Translations under genes and position numbers: made by a program | Notes under the pieces: generated by a model | Seen by the model: only the letters and a program-made list of their open reading frames with translations | Told to the model about the DNA's origin: nothing | Databases searched by the model: none | Source: Arenibacter hampyeongensis | Lineage (GTDB): Bacteria; Bacteroidota; Bacteroidia; Flavobacteriales; Flavobacteriaceae | NCBI RefSeq assembly: GCF_002909255.1 | Contig: NZ_PIOB01000001.1 | Coordinates: 434,001-498,000 of the forward strand | Length of the DNA stretch: 64,000 nt | Direction of reading: 5' to 3' | Shown here: in pieces, positions 24,611-33,206 of the stretch | How the letters are laid out: every line of letters begins with the position of its first letter | Numbering within the stretch: position 1 is the stretch's first letter

Positions 24611-26032
24611 ATGAAGACTAATTTAGACCATAGTAATCTTTATCAATTTGCCATCTTCATTATTGGGCTCAATATTGTCCTTTCCATAGTCCACATTGTC
24701 GTTAGCTCCCTTTTGGGACCCTCGTTCTTCTATTTTAACGATCATTTTGTTCCTTGGTTCATCTTGGTAATGATAAGCGCAGTTGCGCTTCATTTGGTGT
24801 TAATCTGGTATTATCATATAAAAAATTTCAAGTTTGCCTTATTGGCCATTATGATTTCCCTTGTTGCCACTTTGGGGTATAGCCTATTTTTTTATCTGGC
24901 ATTGACCAATAGGTTTTTGCAAAATATGGTTGCTGGGGCGTATGTAATGGTGCTATTTGTTGGTTCTATATATTCGGCATGCCTTTTTACCTCTAGGACG
25001 AAGCAAAGACTTTGGTTATATTGGGCAGGAATCAGCGGATTTTTAGTGCAGGGGATTTTAATTGGGCTGTATCTCTGGGCCATGAACACCAAGAATATTA
25101 CCATTCTCGGTGGCATTGAAATGGCCATACCCTGGATATCGTTGGTAGGAAGCGCAACACTTATTTTCTATAGCCTGAATTTCAAAGTTGAGTTGAAATC
25201 CCTGGACACAAAGGACATGCCTATTCCTTCCAAATTATTGACCGGAACAAGTAACGGGCTTGGGGTAATTTCGGCAATCGCTATTTTTTTGGTTTTGAAT
25301 CAAGGAATCAAAGGGTATGCATGGCAAAAGGGAAAAGCGGCAAGATCTCTGAAAATGGCGGAACTTTTTGAGGCCAGAATTTACGTGAACAGGCAAAATG
25401 ATACCCTTAGATATCGTTTATTAAAACCTAAAGATTATAATGGCAACAAAGAGTACCCCATAGTAGTTGACCTACACCATGGGGGAGGAATGGGGAATGA
25501 CAATCTGATTCAATTGGACGCGGCTGATCCGTCCAAGTTATTATCGACCGATGAAAACCGGGAAAAATATCCGACTTTTATTATAGTACCTCAATGTCCT
25601 ATGTACTCTAGTTTTAGGGCACTTCCCGATCATGAGGGTATTTCTTCCTTGATTTTTGAAGCCATGGATACCTTGGAGGAGGAGTTTAATATAGATGAAA
25701 AGCGGCGCTATGTAATGGGAATATCACTTGGAGGTTATGGCACATGGTATTTTATTGGGTCCCGACCGGAGAAGTTTGCAGCAGCCATACCCATATGCGG
25801 GGGAGGTGATTCGGGTATGGCCAATAATATGATCAACGTTCCCATTTGGGCCTTTCATGGTAAAAATGACAAAAGTGTTCCTGTAAATTTAACAAGGGAC
25901 GTGATCAAGGCCGTTAGGACTTTTGGCGGAAGTCCAAAGTATACTGAATATTCTGCGGGCCACGACATTTGGAATCAGGTTTATAAAACTCCTGGATTGC
26001 TGGAATGGCTTTTTGCCCAAAAAAAGGATTGA
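24611..26032 (+). CDS. Membrane-bound alpha/beta hydrolase (carboxylesterase type) with seven N-terminal helices
   Basis: The first 235 residues carry about seven hydrophobic helices (near 10-34, 46-68, 74-98, 104-126, 134-157, 165-189 and 214-231). The rest is an alpha/beta hydrolase related to CE1 / dienelactone-hydrolase-like esterases. It has the nucleophile elbow GISLGG (Ser372), the acid region HGKNDKSVP, and a C-terminal SAGHDIW with the catalytic His. The catalytic domain probably faces the periplasm, where it could remove ester groups from imported oligosaccharides. It is the first of four plus-strand genes (esterase, acetylesterase, two sulfatases). The joining of a multi-helix membrane part to this esterase is uncommon to my knowledge. 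Confidence 0.8.
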   Translation: MKTNLDHSNLYQFAIFIIGLNIVLSIVHIVVSSLLGPSFFYFNDHFVPWFILVMISAVALHLVLIWYYHIKNFKFALLAIMISLVATLGYSLFFYLALTNRFLQNMVAGAYVMVLFVGSIYSACLFTSRTKQRLWLYWAGISGFLVQGILIGLYLWAMNTKNITILGGIEMAIPWISLVGSATLIFYSLNFKVELKSLDTKDMPIPSKLLTGTSNGLGVISAIAIFLVLNQGIKGYAWQKGKAARSLKMAELFEARIYVNRQNDTLRYRLLKPKDYNGNKEYPIVVDLHHGGGMGNDNLIQLDAADPSKLLSTDENREKYPTFIIVPQCPMYSSFRALPDHEGISSLIFEAMDTLEEEFNIDEKRRYVMGISLGGYGTWYFIGSRPEKFAAAIPICGGGDSGMANNMINVPIWAFHGKNDKSVPVNLTRDVIKAVRTFGGSPKYTEYSAGHDIWNQVYKTPGLLEWLFAQKKD

Positions 26033-26126
26033 GCTGTTCTTTGTATTTGGTAACAGGGTTGTTGGCCTCAATGAAATAAGATTGACTCCTGAGGGAAGTA
26101 TGGAATAAAACCAATAATTTAGAGGA

Positions 26127-27665
26127 ATGACTAAAAAGCCATACATTTTAGTACAACTTGTTTTTCTATTACTCAATAGTTCAATTGCATATTCCCAAGA
26201 ATTAAAGCCGTCCAGTTTATTCTGCAATAATATGGTATTGCAACGTGGCACTGAGGTTCCCGTATGGGGAGTTGCAGCGCCGAAGGAAAGGATAACGGTA
26301 AAATTTGCCGATCAGACCTCCACAACAAAAGCAGGGAAAGATGGTAGGTGGATGGTTGAATTGGCTCCCTTAAAAGCTTCAAAAATTCCTCGTGAAATGA
26401 CTATTGGCGGAAAAACGGAAATAGTCTTGTCCAATGTGGTAGTTGGTGATGTTTGGATATGTTCAGGACAGTCCAACATGCAATTTTCGGTAGACAATGT
26501 CCCTGAAACAAAAGCACTGTTGGCTTCTTCAAAAAATATTAGAAGTTTTGAGGTGAAGAGAACGGTTTCCTTTAAAGAAGTGGACAATGTCATCGGAAAA
26601 TGGGAAGATGTTCCCCCGAGCAGTGCGGTGGCATTTGGTTTTGCATACTTCCTTGAGAAGTCCGAAGACATTCCTATTGGAATAATACATGCCTCTTGGG
26701 GAAGTTCTTCCCTTGAAGCTTGGATGCCACGTGATATGGCAGAAGAGTTTCCCTATTTCAAAGATATAATGGACGATTTTGATGCCGATACCTTAACTAG
26801 GAATAGAATAAACACCTCGATTTCTTCCTCTCAAGGTTGGTCTATCCAAGAGGATATTTTTATGCGCAGGCAACCCAATATTCTTTATAATGCCATGATG
26901 AAGCCTTTGGCTCCTTATGCTTGTAGTGGCTTGGTTTGGTACCAAGGGGAACGCAATACGCGCTACTTTTCCGGGGTACCGGAAGTAACGGAGGACAACT
27001 GGTACCATAGGGTCATAGGAATGAATGAATATGGAGATGTTCTTAAATCATGGATCAAGCGGTGCAGAAAAGAATGGAAAAACAATAAAATGCATTTCTC
27101 CGTAGTAATGCTTCCGGGGTATGGCAAAGGCACTAACAACAATCCGGATATAGACCCTAAAAGTCCTACCGCCTTATCTTGGGCATGGATGCGTGAATCG
27201 CAATTAAAAGTATTGGACCTTCCCCATACCAGTGTTGTCAACACCATAGATCTAGGTGATGAAAAGAATATTCATCCCAAGGATAAACTTCCCATTGGCA
27301 TTAGATTGGCACTGCTTGCAGAAAAACAAACCCTTAATAAGGATGTGGTTGCTATAGGCCCTATACTAGAAGAAGTAAAGGCACAAAATAATACACTTGT
27401 AGTTCATTTTAATAATGCGCATGGTTTAAAAACTATCGATGGAAAAGCACCTTTAGGATTCTGGATTGCAGATGAGTCATTGCAATGGCAAGTTGCGGAT
27501 TCAAAATTGGAGGGAGAAACGGTAGTACTGTCGAATGATAAAATAATGAAGCCTATTTATGTTCGCTATGCCTTTGCCGGAAAACCGGATGTAAACTTGG
27601 TCAATGGCGCGGACTTGCCTGCATATCCCTTTAGAACTGATAATGAAATTCCTAAAGATGAATAA
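26127..27665 (+). CDS. Sialate O-acetylesterase-like secreted esterase (SASA, SGNH fold)
   Basis: A signal peptide (about 1-24, ending SIAYSQ) precedes a 512-residue protein of the SASA family. The nucleophile motif is GQSNMQ (Ser116), followed by ASWGSSSLEAWMP and the conserved WYQGERN. Members remove acetyl groups from sialic acids or, in polysaccharide loci, from plant and algal sugars. No sialidase or sialic-acid catabolism gene is near, so acetyl groups on an algal glycan are the likelier target. It sits 94 nt downstream of the membrane esterase and before two sulfatases, so all four probably strip substituents from one substrate. Confidence 0.88.
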   Translation: MTKKPYILVQLVFLLLNSSIAYSQELKPSSLFCNNMVLQRGTEVPVWGVAAPKERITVKFADQTSTTKAGKDGRWMVELAPLKASKIPREMTIGGKTEIVLSNVVVGDVWICSGQSNMQFSVDNVPETKALLASSKNIRSFEVKRTVSFKEVDNVIGKWEDVPPSSAVAFGFAYFLEKSEDIPIGIIHASWGSSSLEAWMPRDMAEEFPYFKDIMDDFDADTLTRNRINTSISSSQGWSIQEDIFMRRQPNILYNAMMKPLAPYACSGLVWYQGERNTRYFSGVPEVTEDNWYHRVIGMNEYGDVLKSWIKRCRKEWKNNKMHFSVVMLPGYGKGTNNNPDIDPKSPTALSWAWMRESQLKVLDLPHTSVVNTIDLGDEKNIHPKDKLPIGIRLALLAEKQTLNKDVVAIGPILEEVKAQNNTLVVHFNNAHGLKTIDGKAPLGFWIADESLQWQVADSKLEGETVVLSNDKIMKPIYVRYAFAGKPDVNLVNGADLPAYPFRTDNEIPKDE

Positions 27666-27810
27666 ATTTTATGGAATTTTGACTTTATTTGGAAAACACG
27701 ATTTATAGAAAGTACGGTTCATTATCGCCAGAGTCTAGGAGATCATTGCTCAAAGTTAGTAAGGGTATCCGTCAGAAATAGATTTTATATAAATTAATTT
27801 AAAAGCGTTT

Positions 27811-29394
27811 ATGCATTTATCCAAACAGATTCTTAAAGTTTTATTGTTATTATTTTCGGTAACGACTGGGGCTCAAAATGTACAGAAACCAAATATAATC
27901 ATCATTTATACCGATGACCAAGGTTGTGGCGATGTGGGAGCTATAAATCCTGAGGCTAAATTTAGGACCCCAAACATGGACAAGTTGGCCAATGAGGGTA
28001 TAATTTTTTTAGACGGTCATAGTAGTGATGCTGTGTGCACCCCCTCCAGATACTCCTTATTAACAGGGCGGTACAGCTGGAGGACATCTTTAAAAAAAGG
28101 GGTTCTTGGTGCGGATGGCCCCTGTTTGATAGAAAAGGATAGGATGACCATTGCCTCCTTGCTGAGGGATAATGGCTATAGTACTGCTATGGTAGGGAAA
28201 TGGCATCTACAGATGGAATTCCAGGGAAGTTTGGGCAAGGATCGCGACTGGTCCAAACCCTTTACCGATGGTCCTATTGAAAAGGGGTTCGACTTTTTTT
28301 TCGGGATTCCCGCATCCATGAACTACGGCATTCTTACCTATTTGGAAAATGATAGGGTTTTGGATCCCCCGGTCTTATGGACTAAAAAGAAAGATGATGA
28401 TAAGCCAAGGTCTTACGGAAACCGGATAAACCCGGCAGCCTACAGAATGATGCCCCCATATGAAAAAGAGGGAGGTAAAGGCTGGATAGAGGCAGCACCA
28501 TCGTTTAATGATGAGTTGGTACTTGAAACTCTGGCAAATAGAGCAGTGCAGTATATTGATGAATCGTCCAAGGAGGCAAAAAATGGCAAGCCCTTCTTTT
28601 TATATCTGCCATTGACCAGTCCACATTTACCACATAGTACCCACCCCGATTTTCAAGGTCGTAGTAACTGTGGCAATTATGGCGATTTTATGGAAGAAAC
28701 GGATTATAGGGTTGGACAGGTACTGGATGCCTTGAAAGCCAACGGTATTGAAGACAATACTTTGGTGATTTTTTCTTCGGATAATGGTGCGGAAACCAAT
28801 TACGTTATTCAACGGGATGACCATGATCATTATAGTAGTTTGAATTTTAAGGGTGGCAAACGCGACATTTATGAAGGCGGTCATCGCGTACCTTTCCTAA
28901 TGCGTTGGCCGGCACTGATCAAGGCCGGTGTAAAATCGGATGTCCCAGTGTGCCAGACAGATTATCTGGCGACTATTGCTGATATCATTGGAGTAAAGCT
29001 GCCCGATAATGCGGGTGAAGATAGTTATAGCCTGTTGCCGATATTAAAAGGGGAGACTTACAATGAAAAAATAAGAGGGCCGGTAATCCATCATTCCGTA
29101 ACGGGTGCCTTTGCCATACGCGATGGAAAATGGAAATTGAACATGCTGCGTGGTTCAGGGGGTTCCTTGGAACCTAGATTTATTCAACCCAAAGAAGGGG
29201 AAGCGGTATTTGAACTTTATAATATGGAGGAAGACCCGGGAGAAACCACCAACCTCTATTTTGAGCACCCTGATCAGGTTAAAAAGCTGACCAAAAAAAT
29301 AATCAATATCATAAAGGACGGAAGAACAACTGCCGGTACACCCCAGGCTTATGTAAAAGAGAATTGGGTGTTGCCCAATTGGATCAAATCGTAG
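27811..29394 (+). CDS. Secreted type I sulfatase (formylglycine-dependent)
   Basis: The active-site signature CTPSR starts at Cys76, which an anaerobic or aerobic sulfatase-maturing enzyme would turn into formylglycine; LLTGR follows as usual. Metal ligands are visible in YTDDQG near the N-terminus and in SSDNGAE further on, with GKWHLQ in between. An N-terminal signal peptide (about 1-21) sends the 527-residue enzyme to the periplasm. Subfamily within S1 cannot be fixed by eye; the long middle insertion (PAAYRMMPPYEKEGG) recalls arylsulfatase A-like marine enzymes. No maturing enzyme is encoded in this window. Confidence 0.93.
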   Translation: MHLSKQILKVLLLLFSVTTGAQNVQKPNIIIIYTDDQGCGDVGAINPEAKFRTPNMDKLANEGIIFLDGHSSDAVCTPSRYSLLTGRYSWRTSLKKGVLGADGPCLIEKDRMTIASLLRDNGYSTAMVGKWHLQMEFQGSLGKDRDWSKPFTDGPIEKGFDFFFGIPASMNYGILTYLENDRVLDPPVLWTKKKDDDKPRSYGNRINPAAYRMMPPYEKEGGKGWIEAAPSFNDELVLETLANRAVQYIDESSKEAKNGKPFFLYLPLTSPHLPHSTHPDFQGRSNCGNYGDFMEETDYRVGQVLDALKANGIEDNTLVIFSSDNGAETNYVIQRDDHDHYSSLNFKGGKRDIYEGGHRVPFLMRWPALIKAGVKSDVPVCQTDYLATIADIIGVKLPDNAGEDSYSLLPILKGETYNEKIRGPVIHHSVTGAFAIRDGKWKLNMLRGSGGSLEPRFIQPKEGEAVFELYNMEEDPGETTNLYFEHPDQVKKLTKKIINIIKDGRTTAGTPQAYVKENWVLPNWIKS

Positions 29395-29565
29395 GTCTGA
29401 TCTAAACGAAATGTTGCGATAATTCAATTCCCGCCATATTGATAGAAATGAGAAAAAGAAAGGGCGAACTGAGAAATCGTATTATAAGGGTAACCCTTAG
29501 GTTTGCCCAAAGCCCAATTTCCTTTTTCATATTTATAACCCATGCTTAAAAATAAAAATTAAGAA

Positions 29566-30975
29566 ATGAAAATAAGAACTATAATCTTGTCCTTTAGCTC
29601 CCTACTGATCCTATCATGTGCTGGCAAGCAAGAAGCTAAAAAAGAATCAATTTCCAAGGAAGAAACCCGACCGAATATCATATTCATTTTCGCGGATGAT
29701 TGGGGATATGGCGATTTGGGAATTCACGGAAGTAGCTTTTGCAAAACACCACACCTGGATAAAATGGCAGCAGAAGGTATCGATTTTCAAAACTTCTCCG
29801 TTGTTAATCCTGTTTGCTCACCTAGCCGGGTGGCTGTAATGACAGGTCAATACCCTGCACGACAAAGTGTGCATGGGCATTTTGCTTCAGTTGAATCACA
29901 TATTGATAGAGATATGCCGGATTGGTTAAACCCCCAAGCGCCTTTACTTCCCAAAATGTTAAAGAAAGCGGGTTACACCACAGCTCATTTTGGTAAATGG
30001 CATTTGTCCAACACCCATGTTGAAGATGCACCTTCTCCATTGGAATATGGATACGATGAGTACGGTGCATTTAATTTACCGAGCAATTTACATCAAATGC
30101 AGGCGGATTCTACCTTGTATAAAACTATTGATTTTGTGAAACGCAATAAGGATAAACCATTTTTTGTAAATGCTTGGATACATGCAACGCATACTCCGCA
30201 TTACCCCAAGGAGGAGTACATGCAACAATTTGCACATTTAGGAGAACAGGAACAAGTCTATGCCGCCGTTGTAGCGGAATATGATGCCCGCATAGGAGAA
30301 TTGTTTGCCATTCTAAAAACTTTGGGAATCGATGAGAATACACTGGTTGTCTTCTCCTCTGACAATGGGCCCGAAATAACAGGTAAAAATAAAATAACGG
30401 AGGACAATTCTACTGGCCCAGGTTTGGGAACCTATTATTCGGTAGGGGAAACTGGCGGACTAAAAGGGCGCAAGCGTTCCCTTTTCGCAGGCGGTGTGCG
30501 TATACCGTTTTTGGTGCGCTGGCCGAGTGTAGTGCCAGTTGGTAGGATAGATAAAACTACCGAATTGGCTACGGTAGATCTGCTACCAACATTTTTGGAT
30601 CTGGCAGGCGCAAAATATCCCGAGAATTACCAAGCTGATGGAGTAAGTATTGTATCTGCTATTATGGGAAACGCTTTTAACCGACAAAAGTCCATCTTTT
30701 GGGATTGGCGTTTTTCCAATGATCGACCTGGTTTTTGGCCCAGTGCCGCTGTACAAGAAGGCAACTGGAAGTTATTGACGAATAATAATTTAGGAAGGGC
30801 CGAACTATATAATATTGGTTTGGATTGGGCGGAGAAGAAGGATGTGTCCACTGAAAATCCTGAAAAGCTCAAGGAATTAATGAAAAAACTCCAGGCCTTT
30901 CAAGAGACCCTACCTAAATTGGCGCCTGAAAATAGTTTTTCAAATGCAAGAACAGCCCTTAATGTTGGGGAATAG
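29566..30975 (+). CDS. Sulfatase lipoprotein (formylglycine-dependent)
   Basis: The N-terminus ends in the lipobox LLILSCAG (Cys18), so the protein is probably a lipoprotein in the periplasm or on the surface. The sulfatase signature CSPSR starts at Cys84, preceded by ADDWGYGDLG and followed by MTGQYPAR, with GKWHLS and SSDNGPE carrying further active-site residues. It has 469 residues, normal for S1 sulfatases. It follows the previous sulfatase after 171 nt on the same strand. Sequence differs clearly from the other two sulfatases here, so each likely attacks a different sulfate position. Confidence 0.93.
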   Translation: MKIRTIILSFSSLLILSCAGKQEAKKESISKEETRPNIIFIFADDWGYGDLGIHGSSFCKTPHLDKMAAEGIDFQNFSVVNPVCSPSRVAVMTGQYPARQSVHGHFASVESHIDRDMPDWLNPQAPLLPKMLKKAGYTTAHFGKWHLSNTHVEDAPSPLEYGYDEYGAFNLPSNLHQMQADSTLYKTIDFVKRNKDKPFFVNAWIHATHTPHYPKEEYMQQFAHLGEQEQVYAAVVAEYDARIGELFAILKTLGIDENTLVVFSSDNGPEITGKNKITEDNSTGPGLGTYYSVGETGGLKGRKRSLFAGGVRIPFLVRWPSVVPVGRIDKTTELATVDLLPTFLDLAGAKYPENYQADGVSIVSAIMGNAFNRQKSIFWDWRFSNDRPGFWPSAAVQEGNWKLLTNNNLGRAELYNIGLDWAEKKDVSTENPEKLKELMKKLQAFQETLPKLAPENSFSNARTALNVGE

Positions 30976-31078
30976 ATGAGGATTATCTACCACTGAAGAA
31001 AACAAGACATTTTTATAAGGTGATGGGCTGAATTTACACCTAGGATTTTTCGCTGCGATATTTTTCTGGGAACAGGTC

Positions 31079-31813
31079 CTATTCTGCGGCTGCCAACCTA
31101 AAAACTTGAAAATTATCTATGGTCATATGGTTGTTTACTGTTCTAAAACCAAAGTATCCGCTTGTGTATGGAGAATGGTCATAAAAGTCTATGATCAGAT
31201 TCCCATCCCTATAGTACTGAATGATGCCTTTATAAGCGATGATTTTTATTTGTGTAATTTGATTGGACTGGATAAGAAATTTTGGTTCCGAAAGATCATG
31301 CTCTGGCAATAGGGGCCTATCCCCGGTTCCCATATAGCGTCTGAACCGGGTTTTTGTATTGTCATGTCCACCAACCCCCATATAATAAAGTCTTAGGCTG
31401 TCATAATTGCTAAATTTTCCTCCGCGCTTTTCTGAATTGGCAAAGATGTTATTTAGGTTTTCGAGGTCTTTGGCCATCCAAAAACAATTAAGATCGGAAA
31501 CGCGGTCTTGAGATCCCCCTTGGTCTATTACATAGGCATCATATTGGATCATAATAGGGCCTTCCAATTGTTTTTTGAACCAAATGGTACAACCTGCCAC
31601 ATCTGTAATTTCCAGTTTTCCATCGGTATTGGCAACGATACCACCTGGCATCTGCTCCACCTTCCAACTATCAAGTCCGTTTTTGAAATTATCTTTATGG
31701 AGCAATTTTGCTTTCACGATTAGGGTATCGTTAATCACCACATCCTTTACCATTTGGGGATAGGCCTCCAAGAACAACATAATCAACATAAATGTTAGGA
31801 TTGCTTGTTTCAT
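31079..31813 (-). CDS. Secreted DUF6250 protein (beta-sandwich, unknown function)
   Basis: A 244-residue protein with a signal peptide (about 1-20). It has the features of DUF6250: an N-terminal LLHKDNFKNGLDSW, the RVSDLNCFWMA motif, a YDSLRLYYMGVGG stretch and a C-terminal GYFGFRTVNNHM. Such domains occur alone or next to lyases and rhamnosidase-type enzymes in polysaccharide loci and look like concanavalin-type sandwiches, so glycan binding or a lyase role is possible. It is the last gene of the DUF4861 operon, after a 160-nt gap, and convergent with the sulfatase on the other strand. Confidence 0.75.
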   Translation of the reverse strand: MKQAILTFMLIMLFLEAYPQMVKDVVINDTLIVKAKLLHKDNFKNGLDSWKVEQMPGGIVANTDGKLEITDVAGCTIWFKKQLEGPIMIQYDAYVIDQGGSQDRVSDLNCFWMAKDLENLNNIFANSEKRGGKFSNYDSLRLYYMGVGGHDNTKTRFRRYMGTGDRPLLPEHDLSEPKFLIQSNQITQIKIIAYKGIIQYYRDGNLIIDFYDHSPYTSGYFGFRTVNNHMTIDNFQVFRLAAAE

Positions 31814-31973
31814 AAATTTTTATAGTTATCGGTTTTAGGTTTTAAGCATTTTGGAATTATTTGTGTCCAATATCCCAATGAGACCTATTGTTCTAATTAG
31901 ATTTTATATTCCACAAACTATGTGGAACATTATGGCTACAATTTGTTCTAACAATAGTTCCCAGAAAGGTTTC

Positions 31974-33197
31974 CTAATGCCACGTAATTTTGGCCTTCTT
32001 TATTTCGGTATTGACCCAAATACTTGCATGCTCAAATTCACGTGTAAAAATCCATCCATCAGGTTTTTCTCGTTTATAGGCTCCTTTTGGGCTTCCCAGT
32101 GGCTTTTGTAAGGCAGGATAGTCTATTAGGTTTCCATCCTCTAAATTCCAACCCCAATTCCATTGAAAATACGAATAAGGCTGTGCCCCAATAAGGAAAC
32201 AAGCATGGTAATATTCCAATTGTTCCTTAGACCTTTGTTCTATGCCAACTGTTTCCGTAGCTCCCATTGTGATATCGTTTCGCCCTTTTCCTTTAGCACC
32301 GAAACGATAAATTGATATTTTTCCAGCCTTGGCAATCCGGACCATATCTCCCCATTCTTTGAGTAGATTTTCCTTATTGGTAACTGTAGCATTATAATGC
32401 TCGAACATAAAAGCATCACAGTGAGGAAAAACATCGTTAGTAGTGGCCGCATTGTTACCGACCAATATTTTATCGGGACCCATTTGTTCTTTCAATGTGG
32501 CCATCATTTCTCCTTTGGCCTTGGCTAATTCGGTTAAATCATCCATAGGGTAATTTGCATTTTCGTCCACATTCATACGATCGATAAAAATTCCATCGGC
32601 ACCTGAAATTTTAACCCCTTCAACGGCAGATGCCACCCACCATTTACGAAATTCAGGATTTAAAGCATCAAAATAGTATGAAAATGTCGGTCCATTCGTT
32701 TTTTCCAAGAGTTTTCCGGTCTTTGGATCAACGGCCAAAAATTTGGCCAATTCTTTGTTCTGGGCAATGCCCTCAGGGGTAAGTTCTTTATTGAATTGGG
32801 TGAAGGGCCATGCAACGTACGAATTGTAATAGAATAATATTTTAGAATCAGGTTTTATTTTATGAAATGCTTCCACTTCGTGCTTTGTTCCAAGGACAGC
32901 GTCACCAAGCATGTTGAATGCATGTGATTTTTCTATGCATATAAAATCTGTTCTTTCTGCAATAAATTTAACCTCTTCCGGTAACAAAACCCGGTCAATA
33001 TCACCAAAATGATAGTACATAGGTGTTGTTTCCCAACTAAATTTTGGAAAATAGGTCTTTGACTTAAAATTGGAACCATCACTAATAGCCAGTAATGATT
33101 TTTGTTGTCCGTAGGAACAAAGGCTTAGTGTCATTAAACAACATATAATGCTCAGTGTTTTAAAAGACCAAATCCACAAAAGTACTTTTTCTCCCAT
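31974..33197 (-). CDS. Putative secreted glycoside hydrolase (GHL15-like TIM barrel)
   Basis: The 407-residue protein has a hydrophobic N-terminus (ending LCSYGQ) and reads like the hypothetical glycosyl hydrolase family GHL15. Supporting segments are ILFYYNSYVAWPF, a YYFDALNPEFRKWW segment, GADGIFIDRMNV, LVGNNAAT and FMFEHYN. Acidic residues in IDRMNVDE and FEHY would be candidates for catalysis. The activity of this family is not established as far as I know. It is 9 nt downstream of the lyase gene in the operon, so it should act on the same glycan. The start could also be at an internal Met about 22 codons later, which would leave a poor signal peptide. Confidence 0.65.
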   Translation of the reverse strand: MGEKVLLWIWSFKTLSIICCLMTLSLCSYGQQKSLLAISDGSNFKSKTYFPKFSWETTPMYYHFGDIDRVLLPEEVKFIAERTDFICIEKSHAFNMLGDAVLGTKHEVEAFHKIKPDSKILFYYNSYVAWPFTQFNKELTPEGIAQNKELAKFLAVDPKTGKLLEKTNGPTFSYYFDALNPEFRKWWVASAVEGVKISGADGIFIDRMNVDENANYPMDDLTELAKAKGEMMATLKEQMGPDKILVGNNAATTNDVFPHCDAFMFEHYNATVTNKENLLKEWGDMVRIAKAGKISIYRFGAKGKGRNDITMGATETVGIEQRSKEQLEYYHACFLIGAQPYSYFQWNWGWNLEDGNLIDYPALQKPLGSPKGAYKREKPDGWIFTREFEHASIWVNTEIKKAKITWH

Positions 33198-33206
33198 TTT
33201 TATAAT

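Noticed and set aside
26127-27665. Sialic-acid use locus
   Set aside because: The SASA-type esterase is the only hint. There is no sialidase, no sialic-acid lyase and no matching transporter, whereas sulfated-glycan enzymes dominate.
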